Assembly: GCA_007827375.1 (NCBI GenBank) | Contig: VISH01000002.1 | Span: 1,389,001-1,453,000, forward strand | Direction: 5' to 3' | Source of the DNA: Alteromonadaceae bacterium 2753L.S.0a.02 | Lineage (GTDB): Bacteria; Pseudomonadota; Gammaproteobacteria; Pseudomonadales; Cellvibrionaceae | DNA length: 64,000 nt | Part shown: positions 26,035 to 34,380 of the stretch, piece after piece | Layout of the letters: every line of letters starts with the position of its first letter | How positions within the stretch are numbered: position 1 is the first letter of the stretch | Translations under genes and position numbers: made by a program | The notes under the pieces: generated by a model | Databases searched by the model: none | The model's input: the letters and a program-made list of their open reading frames with translations, nothing else | Told to the model about the DNA's origin: nothing

Positions 26035-26607
26035 CTAATGCAGCGCGGCCACAATGGGTAGCTTTGCGACTATCTCTGCTTCGGCATCCAGCAGGGTGGA
26101 TAAACGCTCGAAGACTTCGCTTTCTGAAAAGTAATTTAACGCCAGGTTTAAGAATAAATCTTCGTGTCGCGCTTCAGATTCGGTAATAGTTTCGTAAAAG
26201 GATTTCATTTTTCCGGCGGGTAGCGCTGTCGCTATTAAACCAAATCGTTCGCAGCCTCTCGCTTCAATAATACTGCCCAACAAAAGCCGGTCGAGCATAT
26301 AAACTTGCGAACCCTTGCGGCTGAGTTTACGTAGTTGGTTGACATAGGGGTCGCGGGTGTCTGGTGCCAGTTGCAAACCGCGCTCCTGCATGATTTTTAC
26401 CACTTCGCGAAAGTGCGCCATTTCCTCTATACAGAGATCAATCATTGCTCGAACAATGTCGGGTTTGTCTGGGTAGTGCGATAACATTGAAACCGCCATG
26501 CCGGAGGCCTTCTTTTCAGCGGCTGCGTGATCGATTAAAAAAGCGTCAAAGTCTTTGAGAATTGTCTCGGTCCAATCGGGAGAGGTGGCAAAACGGAGTT
26601 CGTACAT
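26035..26607 (-). CDS. miaE: tRNA 2-methylthio-N6-isopentenyl adenosine(37) hydroxylase
   Basis: 190-residue ferritin-like diiron monooxygenase that hydroxylates ms2i6A37 in tRNA, an oxygen-dependent step. Iron-ligand motifs are visible as EEMAHF (ExxH), E in IIEARGCERF and ESEARHED (ExxH). Length equals the Pseudomonas/Salmonella MiaE. It is the first gene of a six-gene minus-strand operon. The upstream 272 bp separate it from divergent fabV; a TATAAT at 26640 reads rightward but has no clear -35. Confidence 0.92.
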   Translation of the reverse strand: MYELRFATSPDWTETILKDFDAFLIDHAAAEKKASGMAVSMLSHYPDKPDIVRAMIDLCIEEMAHFREVVKIMQERGLQLAPDTRDPYVNQLRKLSRKGSQVYMLDRLLLGSIIEARGCERFGLIATALPAGKMKSFYETITESEARHEDLFLNLALNYFSESEVFERLSTLLDAEAEIVAKLPIVAALH

Positions 26608-26879
26608 GTTGGTTACTGTATTATCAATGCCTTGGTGGATATAATGCGCCGCTTAGTATATGACCTAGGGCCCATCTAGACTAATTTTTAAATCTCCGTT
26701 TCACTCAAATTTCCTATCTTAAGGCATTTAATGCGTGGTTCGAGGCGTTAGTAGGATGAAGAGCAATCTATTTTGAGCAAGAGACAAGGTATTACCGGGG
26801 AAATTTCTGGCTCGCCAGAGCGTGTTTTCTCAGTTTAGAAAGGGCGTCGAACCTTAAAAGTTAACCGCAGGAAAATAGC

Positions 26880-28070
26880 ATGATTATTAAACCTAAAGTT
26901 CGCGGATTTATCTGTACCAACGCACACCCCAAGGGTTGCGCTGCGAATGTGCAAGCACAGATTGAATACACTCGGGCACAGGGCAAAATCGAGAATGGGC
27001 CACAAAGTGTCTTGGTCATCGGCGCTTCTACCGGTTATGGGTTGGCTTCCCGAATTGTCGCCGCGTTTGGTTGCGGTGCGAAAACCCTTGGGTTATTTTT
27101 TGAAAAACCGGGTACCGATCGTAAAACCGGTACAGCGGGTTACTACAATGTTGCTGCGTTCCAGCAAGCGGCGGAAGAGGCCGGTTTGTGGTCCAAGAAT
27201 ATGAATGGCGACGCTTTTTCTCATGATGCCAAGAAAAAAGCCATTGAAGTTATCAAAGCAGAGATGGGTAAAATAGACTTGGTTGTATACAGCCTCGCGT
27301 CACCTCGTCGTCAAGATCCGGATAGCGGTGAGGTTTACTCCTCTGTTTTAAAACCAGTCGGTCAAACCTACACTTCAAAAAGCCTGAATACCGATACTCT
27401 TAAGATTTCGGAAACCTCCATTGAACCGGCTACGCAAGAAGAAATTACCGGTACCGTGAACGTGATGGGGGGAGCCGATTGGGAGTTATGGATGAATGCT
27501 TTGGGGGCTGCAGACGTACTGGCGGAAGGATGTAAAACCGTTGCTTACACCTATCTCGGTGAAAAAATTACCTGGCCCATCTACGGTAAAGCCACTATTG
27601 GAAAGGCCAAGGAAGATCTCGATCGCGCCGCAACCGCGATTGACACTGCACTGGCCGACAGAAAAATAGACGCGCGTGTGTCGGTACTAAAAGCTGTGGT
27701 AACTCAGGCGAGCTCAGCTATACCCATCATGCCGTTGTATCTGTCCACCCTATTTAAGGTAATGAAGGAAAATGGCTCTCATGAGGGCTGTATTGAGCAG
27801 CTTTACCGCCTGTTCACCGAGTGTTTGTACAGTGATAGCCCACGCGTCGATGATGGCAATCGTTTCCGTGTCGACGAGAAAGAACTCGATCCGGCCGTTC
27901 AAAGCAAAGTTGAGGAACTGTGGCAACAGGTTAATGAGGAAAATTTATTGGATTTAACCGATTTTAAAGGCTATCAAAAAGAATTTTTAGGACTGTTTGG
28001 TTTTGAAGTCGAAGGTGTTAATTACGATGAAGATGTTAATCCAGAAGTTGCACTGTCGTTAGTTGATTAA
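26880..28070 (+). CDS. fabV: FabV-type enoyl-ACP (trans-2-enoyl-CoA) reductase
   Basis: NADH-dependent reductase for the last step of fatty-acid elongation; FabV enzymes are naturally triclosan-tolerant. The 396-residue protein matches the family throughout: MIIKPKVRGFICTNAHPKGC start, nucleotide loop VIGASTGYGLASR, the catalytic pair Y235 and K244 in the FabV-specific Y-x8-K spacing, and GFEVEGVNYDEDVNPE at the C-terminus. GGAAA precedes the ATG. No fabI is present in the window, so this may be the main enoyl reductase. The tas gene follows 25 bp downstream. Confidence 0.97.
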   Translation: MIIKPKVRGFICTNAHPKGCAANVQAQIEYTRAQGKIENGPQSVLVIGASTGYGLASRIVAAFGCGAKTLGLFFEKPGTDRKTGTAGYYNVAAFQQAAEEAGLWSKNMNGDAFSHDAKKKAIEVIKAEMGKIDLVVYSLASPRRQDPDSGEVYSSVLKPVGQTYTSKSLNTDTLKISETSIEPATQEEITGTVNVMGGADWELWMNALGAADVLAEGCKTVAYTYLGEKITWPIYGKATIGKAKEDLDRAATAIDTALADRKIDARVSVLKAVVTQASSAIPIMPLYLSTLFKVMKENGSHEGCIEQLYRLFTECLYSDSPRVDDGNRFRVDEKELDPAVQSKVEELWQQVNEENLLDLTDFKGYQKEFLGLFGFEVEGVNYDEDVNPEVALSLVD

Positions 28071-28095
28071 CAGGGCGCTTACCGCAGGAGTCTTT

Positions 28096-29142
28096 ATGAA
28101 GCACCGCAAACTTGGAAACACCGATATTGATGTTAGCCTGATTTGTTTGGGCAGTATGACCTGGGGTGAACAAAATACTCAGGAGGAAGGCTTTGCTCAA
28201 ATGGATATGGCGCTTGACATGGGCGTTAATTTTTTTGATGTGGCAGAAATGTATTCTGTACCGCCGAGGCCGGAAACCTGCGGTAAAAGTGAAGAAATTA
28301 TCGGCAACTGGTTTGCGAGCCGAGGCACGCGTGACCGGGTTATTTTGGCGAGCAAAGTCACCGGTAAAAGTGATCGCAATTCGGGTGTGGGCCATATTCG
28401 AGATGGTGCACGCCTCTCCCGCGAACAAATTGCCGAAGCCGTTGAGGGTTCGCTAAAGCGTTTGCAAACGGACTATCTGGATCTTTATCAGGTCCACTGG
28501 CCCGAACGCCAAACCAATTTCTTCGGCAAGCTCGGATACCAACACGTTGCGGAACACGGGTTGATCGCGATTGAGGAAACCCTTGATGCCCTGCAAACCT
28601 TGGTACAGCAGGGCAAGATCCGCCATATTGGTATCTCCAACGAGACCCCCTGGGGAATCGCGGAATATTTGCGGCTCTCCGAGCTGCATGGCTGGCCGCG
28701 TATTGTCAGCATCCAAAACCCCTACAGCCTTATTAATCGTAGCTTTGAAGTAGGCTGTGCTGAGTTCTCGATGCGTGAGCAGGTAGGGCTGCTGGCATAC
28801 TCACCGTTGGCCTTTGGCGTTCTTTCTGGCAAGTATCTGCATGGCGCCAAACCTGAGGGTGCACGGCTGACCTTGTATGAGCGTTTTAGTCGTTACGGTA
28901 AGGTTAATGCCGAAGAAGCAATTGAAGCTTATGTGAATTTGGCGCAGGAGCATGGCCTCGATCCTGCACAAATGGCGCTCGCTTATGTGAATACTCGTGA
29001 GTTCCTTACCGCCAATATTATTGGTGCCACCAATCTACAACAGCTTAAAAGCAACATCGAGAGCGTAGATCTTGTGTTGAGTTCAGACGTACTGGAAGGA
29101 ATCGAAGCGATTCACGAGCGCTTCCCAAACCCTTCACCATAG
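28096..29142 (+). CDS. tas: Tas-type aldo/keto reductase
   Basis: 348-residue NADP(H)-dependent (beta/alpha)8-barrel oxidoreductase closely resembling E. coli Tas. Shared stretches include DVAEMYSVPPRPETCGKSEE (catalytic Tyr), LKRLQTDYLDLYQVHWPER (active-site His), the NFFGKLGYQ insert, and IQNPYSLINRSFEVG. The open frame reaches 28063, but the ATG at 28096 has AGGAG 5 bases before it and gives the family N-terminus (MKHRKLGNTDIDVS). Physiological substrate unknown; E. coli tas complements a tyrosine auxotroph. Confidence 0.93.
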   Translation: MKHRKLGNTDIDVSLICLGSMTWGEQNTQEEGFAQMDMALDMGVNFFDVAEMYSVPPRPETCGKSEEIIGNWFASRGTRDRVILASKVTGKSDRNSGVGHIRDGARLSREQIAEAVEGSLKRLQTDYLDLYQVHWPERQTNFFGKLGYQHVAEHGLIAIEETLDALQTLVQQGKIRHIGISNETPWGIAEYLRLSELHGWPRIVSIQNPYSLINRSFEVGCAEFSMREQVGLLAYSPLAFGVLSGKYLHGAKPEGARLTLYERFSRYGKVNAEEAIEAYVNLAQEHGLDPAQMALAYVNTREFLTANIIGATNLQQLKSNIESVDLVLSSDVLEGIEAIHERFPNPSP

Positions 29143-29149
29143 CGATTAA

Positions 29150-29191
29150 GCCCAATCAGCCTAATTGTTTCATTGGGCACCGGTGTTTTTT
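29150..29191 (+). terminator. weak terminator-like hairpin after tas
   Basis: GCCCAAT (29150-29156) pairs with ATTGGGC (29172-29178), loop of 15, and a T6 run follows 7 bases later (29186-29191). The long loop and displaced T-run make it weak. Confidence 0.35.
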
Positions 29192-29386
29192 CGGGGTAAG
29201 CAGTTGAATTTGTTGGGATTCTGGGTTTTACCGCGATTTTCGCCAAGCTCAGTACGTTTTTGCGAGGCGTAGGAAAACGTCAATAATAATTGCCTGAGCG
29301 GCAACAACTTGATGTTAATGGTTGAGTGTATTTGCTTACGCCAGTACCATTGTCGCCCATTTTGATTTAACCCGTGGAGAAGACGT

Positions 29387-30268
29387 ATGTTTAAAGGCAG
29401 CATGGTCGCGCTTGTGACCCCAATGAAAGCGGATAACTCGCTCGATTGGGATGCCTTGCATAAACTCGTCGACTGGCACCTTGAGCAGGGTACTAATGCA
29501 ATCGTAGCGGTGGGTACCACCGGTGAGAGTGCGACCCTCAATATGGCTGAGCACAAAGAAGTTATTGCTCGTGTAGTTGATCAGGTTAATGGGCGTATAC
29601 CCGTGATTGCCGGCACCGGTGCAAACTCCACTGCCGAAGCGTTGGAGCTCACTGAAGGTGCAATGGCAGCCAAGGCGGATGCGTGCTTGTTGGTAACGCC
29701 TTATTACAATAAGCCTTCTCAGGAAGGCCTGTATCAACATCATGCGTTAATTGCCGAACGGGTTGCCATTCCCCAACTACTTTACAACGTACCGGGTCGC
29801 ACTGCTGTAGATATGCTTCCTGAAACTATTGGCCGACTTGCAAAACTCGACAATATCATTGGTATTAAAGAGGCAACTGGCAGTATGGAGCGTCTGAAAG
29901 ATATTCAAAATCTTACGCCAGACGATTTCCTGCTTTTTTCCGGCGATGATGAAACCGCGGTTGAGTTTATGAGTTTGGGTGGTCATGGCGAAATTTCTGT
30001 AACCGCCAACGTGGTGCCAGCGCAAACCGCAAAAATGTGTGAACTGGCGCTGCAAGGGAATGTCGAATTAGCTCGGGAGATTGATACTCGGCTTAAACCC
30101 CTGCATCAGGCATTATTTTTGGAGGCCAATCCGATTCCTGTTAAATGGGCTCTGGCGCGTATGGGAATGATGTCGGGTGCCATCCGTCTTCCGCTTACAC
30201 CGCTTGATGCTGTGTTCCAGGCACAGTTAGAAGCTGCCATGGTCGCCGCAGGCGCTCTCTCGAGTTAA
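29387..30268 (+). CDS. dapA: 4-hydroxy-tetrahydrodipicolinate synthase
   Basis: First committed enzyme of lysine/DAP synthesis, condensing pyruvate with aspartate semialdehyde. The 293-residue TIM barrel has the family signatures AIVAVGTTGESATL (Thr44/45 triad region), YYNKPSQEGLYQH, YNVPGRTAVDM (catalytic Tyr) and IIGIKEATGSMER (Schiff-base Lys). GGAGA precedes the ATG. It is followed 20 bp on by bamC, as in E. coli. dapD, dapE and dapC are also in this window but on the other strand, 12-16 kb away. Confidence 0.98.
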   Translation: MFKGSMVALVTPMKADNSLDWDALHKLVDWHLEQGTNAIVAVGTTGESATLNMAEHKEVIARVVDQVNGRIPVIAGTGANSTAEALELTEGAMAAKADACLLVTPYYNKPSQEGLYQHHALIAERVAIPQLLYNVPGRTAVDMLPETIGRLAKLDNIIGIKEATGSMERLKDIQNLTPDDFLLFSGDDETAVEFMSLGGHGEISVTANVVPAQTAKMCELALQGNVELAREIDTRLKPLHQALFLEANPIPVKWALARMGMMSGAIRLPLTPLDAVFQAQLEAAMVAAGALSS

Positions 30269-30288
30269 AGGTTCAAAGCAATAACTAT

Positions 30289-31485
30289 ATGAATGTATTC
30301 CTCTTTAGCACCAGCGTACGTGTGTTGGTGATATTCTCAATCGTTTGTCTCGCTGGTTGTAGCACTTTTTTTGGTAAGCATGGCGTATTCCGTGGCCGCG
30401 GTGCCGACTACCTAAAATCCGGCTCGCTAAAACCCATTGAATTGCCCGAGGGGATGGCGAGCGTTCCACTGGAACCCATGTATGCAATACCCGAGGTACA
30501 ATCGACGGACGACTTTGGCGACCCCGTTACCCTCGAAGACTACAAGGTGCCTCGCCCCTTACCTGTGGGAGATAAGGGCGAGATCGGTGTAAAAATTCAA
30601 AAACTTGATGACGAACGCTGGATTTACCTGAATGCGTCAACTGCACAGGTTTGGCCCCGAACCCAGTATTTTCTAAATCAGGGGGGGCTTGATGTGGCTT
30701 CCAGTAACGCGGCTGCAGGTATTATCGAAACTGACTGGGTCGGCTTCAAAGATGACCAGGAGCATGCAGTAAGATTCCGTATCCAGCTCGCGAAGGGCAT
30801 TCACCCTGAAACCACTGAAGTTCATGTGCTCCACCAAATGGCGCCGCGCAGTTATTTGGAATCTGGCAACAGGCCACAGTGGCCCGAGAAGTCAGATGAT
30901 TCAGAGAGGGAAGACTGGCTGCTGCGTGAGCTTGCCAATTCACTGGCAAAAACCGTTGATAACAACTCTGCCTCGTTGTTGGGTCAAAACGTTGGCGGAG
31001 AGCTTAAAGCCGGTTTTGAACGCTACAACAGCGAGCCGGTGCTTGTGCTGAATATGAATACCACGCGCGCTTGGGCGACGGTGTCCCATGCCAGTGATCA
31101 GGGTGGTTTTAAAAAATGGCAGGATGACAGCGACCTGGGCGTCATGTACGTGGGGTACACCACCTATGTGAAATCTGAAAAAGGCTTTTTCAGTTCACTT
31201 GCATTTTGGAGTGATGAAAAACCCCTCCCAGAAAAAGCACCTTTTAAATTGCCAGATCTGCTCAGCAACCTTTACGACGAGCCAGATTGTCGAGCACTTT
31301 TTGCCGATATTCCAGGCGCGCAGTTCAATAGGGTCAATCTTAAAAAAGGAACCGGTTACCTCCTGGCGGTAAATAGCCAGCAAGGTGATAAGGTGCACGT
31401 CATGATTCGCGATTATCGCGGAAAACGCCTCTCCGATGATGAGGCTAAAAGGCTGCTTCGTATCCTTCGTGAAAATCTCATTTAA
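30289..31485 (+). CDS. bamC: outer-membrane assembly lipoprotein BamC
   Basis: 398-residue lipoprotein component of the BAM complex. The signal peptide ends with lipobox LAGC (Cys25). It is followed by the unstructured BamD-binding segment (YLKSGSLKPIELPEGM) and two helix-grip domains, the second ending with KVHVMIRDYRGKRLSDDEAK. The position directly after dapA is the conserved dapA-bamC (nlpB) arrangement. The BamA subunit is encoded at 57 kb in the same window. Confidence 0.93.
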   Translation: MNVFLFSTSVRVLVIFSIVCLAGCSTFFGKHGVFRGRGADYLKSGSLKPIELPEGMASVPLEPMYAIPEVQSTDDFGDPVTLEDYKVPRPLPVGDKGEIGVKIQKLDDERWIYLNASTAQVWPRTQYFLNQGGLDVASSNAAAGIIETDWVGFKDDQEHAVRFRIQLAKGIHPETTEVHVLHQMAPRSYLESGNRPQWPEKSDDSEREDWLLRELANSLAKTVDNNSASLLGQNVGGELKAGFERYNSEPVLVLNMNTTRAWATVSHASDQGGFKKWQDDSDLGVMYVGYTTYVKSEKGFFSSLAFWSDEKPLPEKAPFKLPDLLSNLYDEPDCRALFADIPGAQFNRVNLKKGTGYLLAVNSQQGDKVHVMIRDYRGKRLSDDEAKRLLRILRENLI

Positions 31486-31496
31486 TTATTATTGTT

Positions 31497-32258
31497 TTGA
31501 TTAAATTTGCCTCGTTGGGAAGTGGAAGCAAAGGGAATGCGACACTGGTATGCGTAGATGATACATGCCTACTCATTGACTGCGGTTATTCCATTCGAGA
31601 ACTGGAGCGTCGCCTTGATCAGCTTGATCTTGTTCCGCAACAGCTGAGTGCTGTCTTAGTTACGCACGAACACAGTGACCACATTAAAGGTGTCGGCGCG
31701 TTGTCTCGCCGATATCGATTACCGGTATATATGACTGCTGGGAGTTATTTAGAAAGCGTCTGTGGCGAGCTGCATCAATATCACAGCATTAAACACAGCG
31801 AAGCGTTTCATATTGAAGACGTTCGGATCACACCCGTTGCCGTACCACACGATGCCAGAGAGCCCTGCCAGTATATTTTTGAATATAACCAGCTTAAGCT
31901 AGGTGTACTTACCGACCTTGGTATCATTACGCCGTACATACTTGCCTTGTATCAGGGTTGTCACGGTCTGCTCGTCGAAGCCAACCATGATAGTCTTATG
32001 CTCTCTCAGGGTCCGTATCCTCCGTCCCTAAAAGCACGCGTGGGTAGTAACTGGGGGCACCTCAATAATGTGCAAACCGCAGAGTTTTTGGGGGCCGTAG
32101 ACAGTCGCAACTTGCAACATATTTTGATTGGCCACATCAGCGAAAAGAATAATCATATCGATGCAATACAATCAGCCGTTGCTGAAAATTTTCGCGGTGA
32201 TGCACGCGTAACTTTCGCAAATCAAGATCACGCCAGCGATTGGATTTATATTGAATAA
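31497..32258 (+). CDS. MBL-fold metallo-hydrolase (YycJ/VicX-like)
   Basis: 253-residue metallo-beta-lactamase-fold protein with LGSGSKGNATLV at the N-terminus, metal-binding motif THEHSDHIKG (HxHxDH), Asp in LTDLGI, and C-terminal IGHISEKNN (His ligand). This subgroup contains 5'-3' DNA exonuclease-like YycJ enzymes, but the substrate here is not proven. The start is TTG at 31497, 11 bp after bamC; no Shine-Dalgarno is seen, so translational coupling is likely. In pseudomonads purC usually follows this gene; here a non-coding region follows. Confidence 0.88.
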   Translation: MIKFASLGSGSKGNATLVCVDDTCLLIDCGYSIRELERRLDQLDLVPQQLSAVLVTHEHSDHIKGVGALSRRYRLPVYMTAGSYLESVCGELHQYHSIKHSEAFHIEDVRITPVAVPHDAREPCQYIFEYNQLKLGVLTDLGIITPYILALYQGCHGLLVEANHDSLMLSQGPYPPSLKARVGSNWGHLNNVQTAEFLGAVDSRNLQHILIGHISEKNNHIDAIQSAVAENFRGDARVTFANQDHASDWIYIE

Positions 32259-32279
32259 AGTTCTCTTTGAAACGTTTAT

Positions 32280-32298
32280 GATAATGATAACTATCTTA
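32280..32298 (+). promoter_or_regulatory. Fur-box-like site
   Basis: GATAATGATAACTATCTTA matches the 19-bp Fur consensus exactly over its first 11 bases (GATAATGATAA), with a degenerate right half. A TTGAAA hexamer at 32267-32272 lies upstream, so the site would cover the -10 region of a rightward promoter, the usual position for Fur repression. Confidence 0.45.
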
Positions 32299-32409
32299 TA
32301 TGGCGCAAAAATCTACAAAGAAACATTTGTGTTCCCTGAGTTCCCAGTCCGCCCTGGGAGTAAGTAACTACTCTCACTCCAGCGCAATAAAACGGTTGAC
32401 ACAAAAAAC

Positions 32410-32418
32410 TTGTCCACA
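32410..32418 (+). promoter_or_regulatory. DnaA-box-like 9-mer (TTGTCCACA)
   Basis: One mismatch to the DnaA box TTATCCACA. It lies within the loop of the AACGGTT/AACCGTT inverted repeat. Meaningful only in combination with the two boxes at 32600-32622. Confidence 0.35.
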
Positions 32419-32599
32419 AACCGTTACGAAAAGCAACAGGATGTCGGGTATTTATACATAATTTGTGTAACAAATCGACGCGCCACTCTAAGTTATTGAT
32501 TTAAAAGCTTTATTACAAATTGACTAAAATGCCGTCAAAACGTAGGGCGTCGAGAACCCATGCCGTATCAGGCCGTTTGTTTGTGGGTTGGTCACAGAG

Positions 32600-32622
32600 T
32601 TATCCACAGGTTTTGTGGATAA
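32600..32622. promoter_or_regulatory. pair of inverted perfect DnaA boxes
   Basis: TTATCCACA (32600-32608, plus) and TGTGGATAA (32614-32622, i.e. TTATCCACA on the minus strand) are both exact matches to the strong DnaA box, facing each other 5 bp apart. The probability of two exact 9-mers this close by chance is low. No replication-origin genes (dnaA, dnaN, rpmH, mnmG) are nearby. Confidence 0.6.
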
Positions 32623-32753
32623 ACGAAGTCGTACCTATAACGGTTTGGTAGCGGCCAGCTGTCAAAACACCAGCTTTCGACTAAGCTTAGATAAGGTGTT
32701 CCCTGTGTTATCAGACTTGCAACCATCAGATATTATCAACTGAGGAGATTCGC

Positions 32754-33023
32754 GTGCTCGAGAGGCGTAAATTTGAACGGACTCCAACATCCATTCGCGT
32801 TGAAATGATTCATCCCGCCTTTGGAACAATAATAGGTTTTACCCGCGATATATCCGATGGTGGTGCTCAAGTGAGTATTGAACGTCACCCAACGCCTCCT
32901 GTTGGTACGATAGTCTCAGTGCGATTTCATAAAGTGGTAGGTCCGATTAACGAAGAGCCCGTTAGCATGAAAGTGATGCATGCAAGCCGCAATACAGTGG
33001 GCTTGATGTTTATGCCTCGTTAA
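32754..33023 (+). CDS. PilZ-domain protein
   Basis: 89-residue single-domain protein with both c-di-GMP-binding elements: the RxxxR-type motif ERRKFERTP at residues 3-11 and DISDGGAQV (D/NxSxxG) around residue 32. It would act as a cytosolic c-di-GMP effector on an unknown partner. The start is GTG, with GAGGAG 6 bases upstream. It stands alone, preceded by 495 bp of non-coding DNA with the DnaA-box pair about 130 bp upstream. Confidence 0.88.
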   Translation: MLERRKFERTPTSIRVEMIHPAFGTIIGFTRDISDGGAQVSIERHPTPPVGTIVSVRFHKVVGPINEEPVSMKVMHASRNTVGLMFMPR

Positions 33024-33055
33024 TTGCAATTAAACCGGCGTATAAGTGCGCCAAG

Positions 33056-33613
33056 TTAAGATTTTCCCTTGCAGTGATCAGGTAGTTTTAAGTCAATGCC
33101 GTTGCGCTGCTTTAAGGCCACAACACTGCGACATTGCAATTGCGCATTGCCGCTAAGGTCGACCAACGTTAATTCCCCTAGCTCAGCGAGCACTTCAGCA
33201 TTCTCGACATGATTATTGGCAAGGTTTAATTGCTGTAATTGCGTTAATTTTGCCAGAGCTGTTATGTTGTTGATTTTATTATTGGCGAGCCCTAGCTGCT
33301 CGAGCTTGGTGAATACCTCGATGCCGTCAAGCGTATTTATATCACTGGGCCCACATATGAGCTGTTTTAATTGACTGGCTTTTGTGATTTGCTGTTCAAA
33401 GAGAATTTTTTTTGTACAGCTGAGTAAGTTTGCGTCAACCATTTGCAAGTCGCGTCGGAATTCCTGTGGGTCGTAAACGGTGCGTTCGTTCAGCGTAAAT
33501 TCATATTGCGAACAGCTTAATAGTAAGGCGAGAAGGAGGCCGCAGATTGCAATGTAAAATCCGCGTAAACTTCTGGCGCTTTTTTCACTGGTAGTTGCTG
33601 GTTTGTCTACCAT
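33056..33613 (-). CDS. leucine-rich-repeat lipoprotein
   Basis: About 185 residues. A hydrophobic segment ending LLLSC (lipobox-like, Cys near residue 34) follows a 17-residue charged N-terminus, unusually long for a signal peptide. After a linker come three to four LRRs of the internalin-like 22-residue type (LEQLGLANNKINNITALAKL, LQQLNLANNHVENAEVLAEL). Four further cysteines flank the repeats (SC, IC, QC, HC), suggesting disulfide-capped ends. The ATG at 33613 is preferred over the TTG at 33631. Role unknown, probably protein-protein contact in the periplasm or at the outer membrane. Confidence 0.72.
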   Translation of the reverse strand: MVDKPATTSEKSARSLRGFYIAICGLLLALLLSCSQYEFTLNERTVYDPQEFRRDLQMVDANLLSCTKKILFEQQITKASQLKQLICGPSDINTLDGIEVFTKLEQLGLANNKINNITALAKLTQLQQLNLANNHVENAEVLAELGELTLVDLSGNAQLQCRSVVALKQRNGIDLKLPDHCKGKS

Positions 33614-33689
33614 AATTTTCTCGCGTAACAATTTTTGTTGCAGTCATTTTACGCGTTTTTAGATTTTCATGTGTTTAACCGGAGGTTAT

Positions 33690-34340
33690 ATGAAAAAAAT
33701 AGTGGTGGTTGGTCTTTTGGTTACCTTGTTTGGATGCGCAACTTATGACCCTTACACGGGCGAAAAACAAGCTAGTAAGGCGACAACAGGAGCTGCGGTT
33801 GGTGCTATCGCCGGCGCGGTGGTGGGTGCGGCTACGTCGAGTGACAAAGATCGAGATAAGGGCATAATCACCGGTGCTGTAGCGGGTGCTGCCGTTGGCG
33901 GTGGCGTGGGTTACTACATGGACCGCCAAGAGGCGAAATTGCGTCAGCAGCTGCAGGGCTCCGGGGTTCAGGTTCGTCGCGAGGGCAATACGATTCATTT
34001 GATCATGCCTGGCAACATCACCTTTGAAACCAACAGTTATCAAATTAAATCGCAGTTTCATTCAGTGTTGGATTCTGTATCCCTGGTGCTCAATGAATTT
34101 AAAAAGACCGCTATCATAATTTCGGGTCACACCGATTCCACGGGTTCTGCCAGTTATAATCAACAGCTGAGCGAGAATCGCGCAAATTCTGTGCGCAGCT
34201 ACCTCGTAACGAAAAAGGTGGCCTCGGGTCGCGTACATGCAGTGGGTTATGGGCCTCGTATGCCAATTGCCAGTAATTCTTCGGCGGAAGGCCGCGCGCA
34301 GAATCGTCGTGTTGAACTGAAATTGGAACCAACCGAATAA
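33690..34340 (+). CDS. OmpA-family lipoprotein with glycine zipper
   Basis: 216-residue lipoprotein. The signal peptide has lipobox LFGC. A glycine-zipper segment follows (alternating G/A, about residues 33-80: AAVGAIAGAVVGAA and AVAGAAVGGGVGYYMD). The C-terminal OmpA-like peptidoglycan-binding domain shows ISGHTDSTGSASYNQQLSENRA and RAQNRRVELKL. This is the YfiB/Pal-like layout that anchors the outer membrane to DAP-peptidoglycan. The ATG at 33690 has a perfect GGAGG site; an upstream in-frame ATG at 33669 does not. Confidence 0.9.
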   Translation: MKKIVVVGLLVTLFGCATYDPYTGEKQASKATTGAAVGAIAGAVVGAATSSDKDRDKGIITGAVAGAAVGGGVGYYMDRQEAKLRQQLQGSGVQVRREGNTIHLIMPGNITFETNSYQIKSQFHSVLDSVSLVLNEFKKTAIIISGHTDSTGSASYNQQLSENRANSVRSYLVTKKVASGRVHAVGYGPRMPIASNSSAEGRAQNRRVELKLEPTE

Positions 34341-34380
34341 ATCTTTCTTATCCGCAGCAACCATCTCCATCCAACCCTCC

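Larger units (their letters stand above)
32259..32753. other. 495-bp non-coding region with Fur-like and DnaA-like sites
   Basis: No credible coding frame on either strand. It contains a Fur-box-like 19-mer (32280-32298), a TCCCAG/CTGGGA hairpin (32341-32358) without a T-run, an AACGGTT/AACCGTT inverted repeat (32391-32425), and three DnaA-box-like 9-mers (32410-32418, 32600-32608, 32614-32622). It ends in the strong ribosome-binding site of the PilZ gene. It may hold a small RNA and/or a DnaA-binding locus, but neither is proven. Confidence 0.5.

Noticed and set aside
32341..32358. Intrinsic terminator after the MBL-hydrolase gene
   Set aside because: TCCCAG/CTGGGA hairpin has no following T-run on either strand.
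32600..32622. Chromosomal replication origin
   Set aside because: Only two perfect and one imperfect DnaA box, no AT-rich unwinding element and no dnaA/dnaN/rpmH/mnmG genes nearby; reported only as a DnaA-box cluster.
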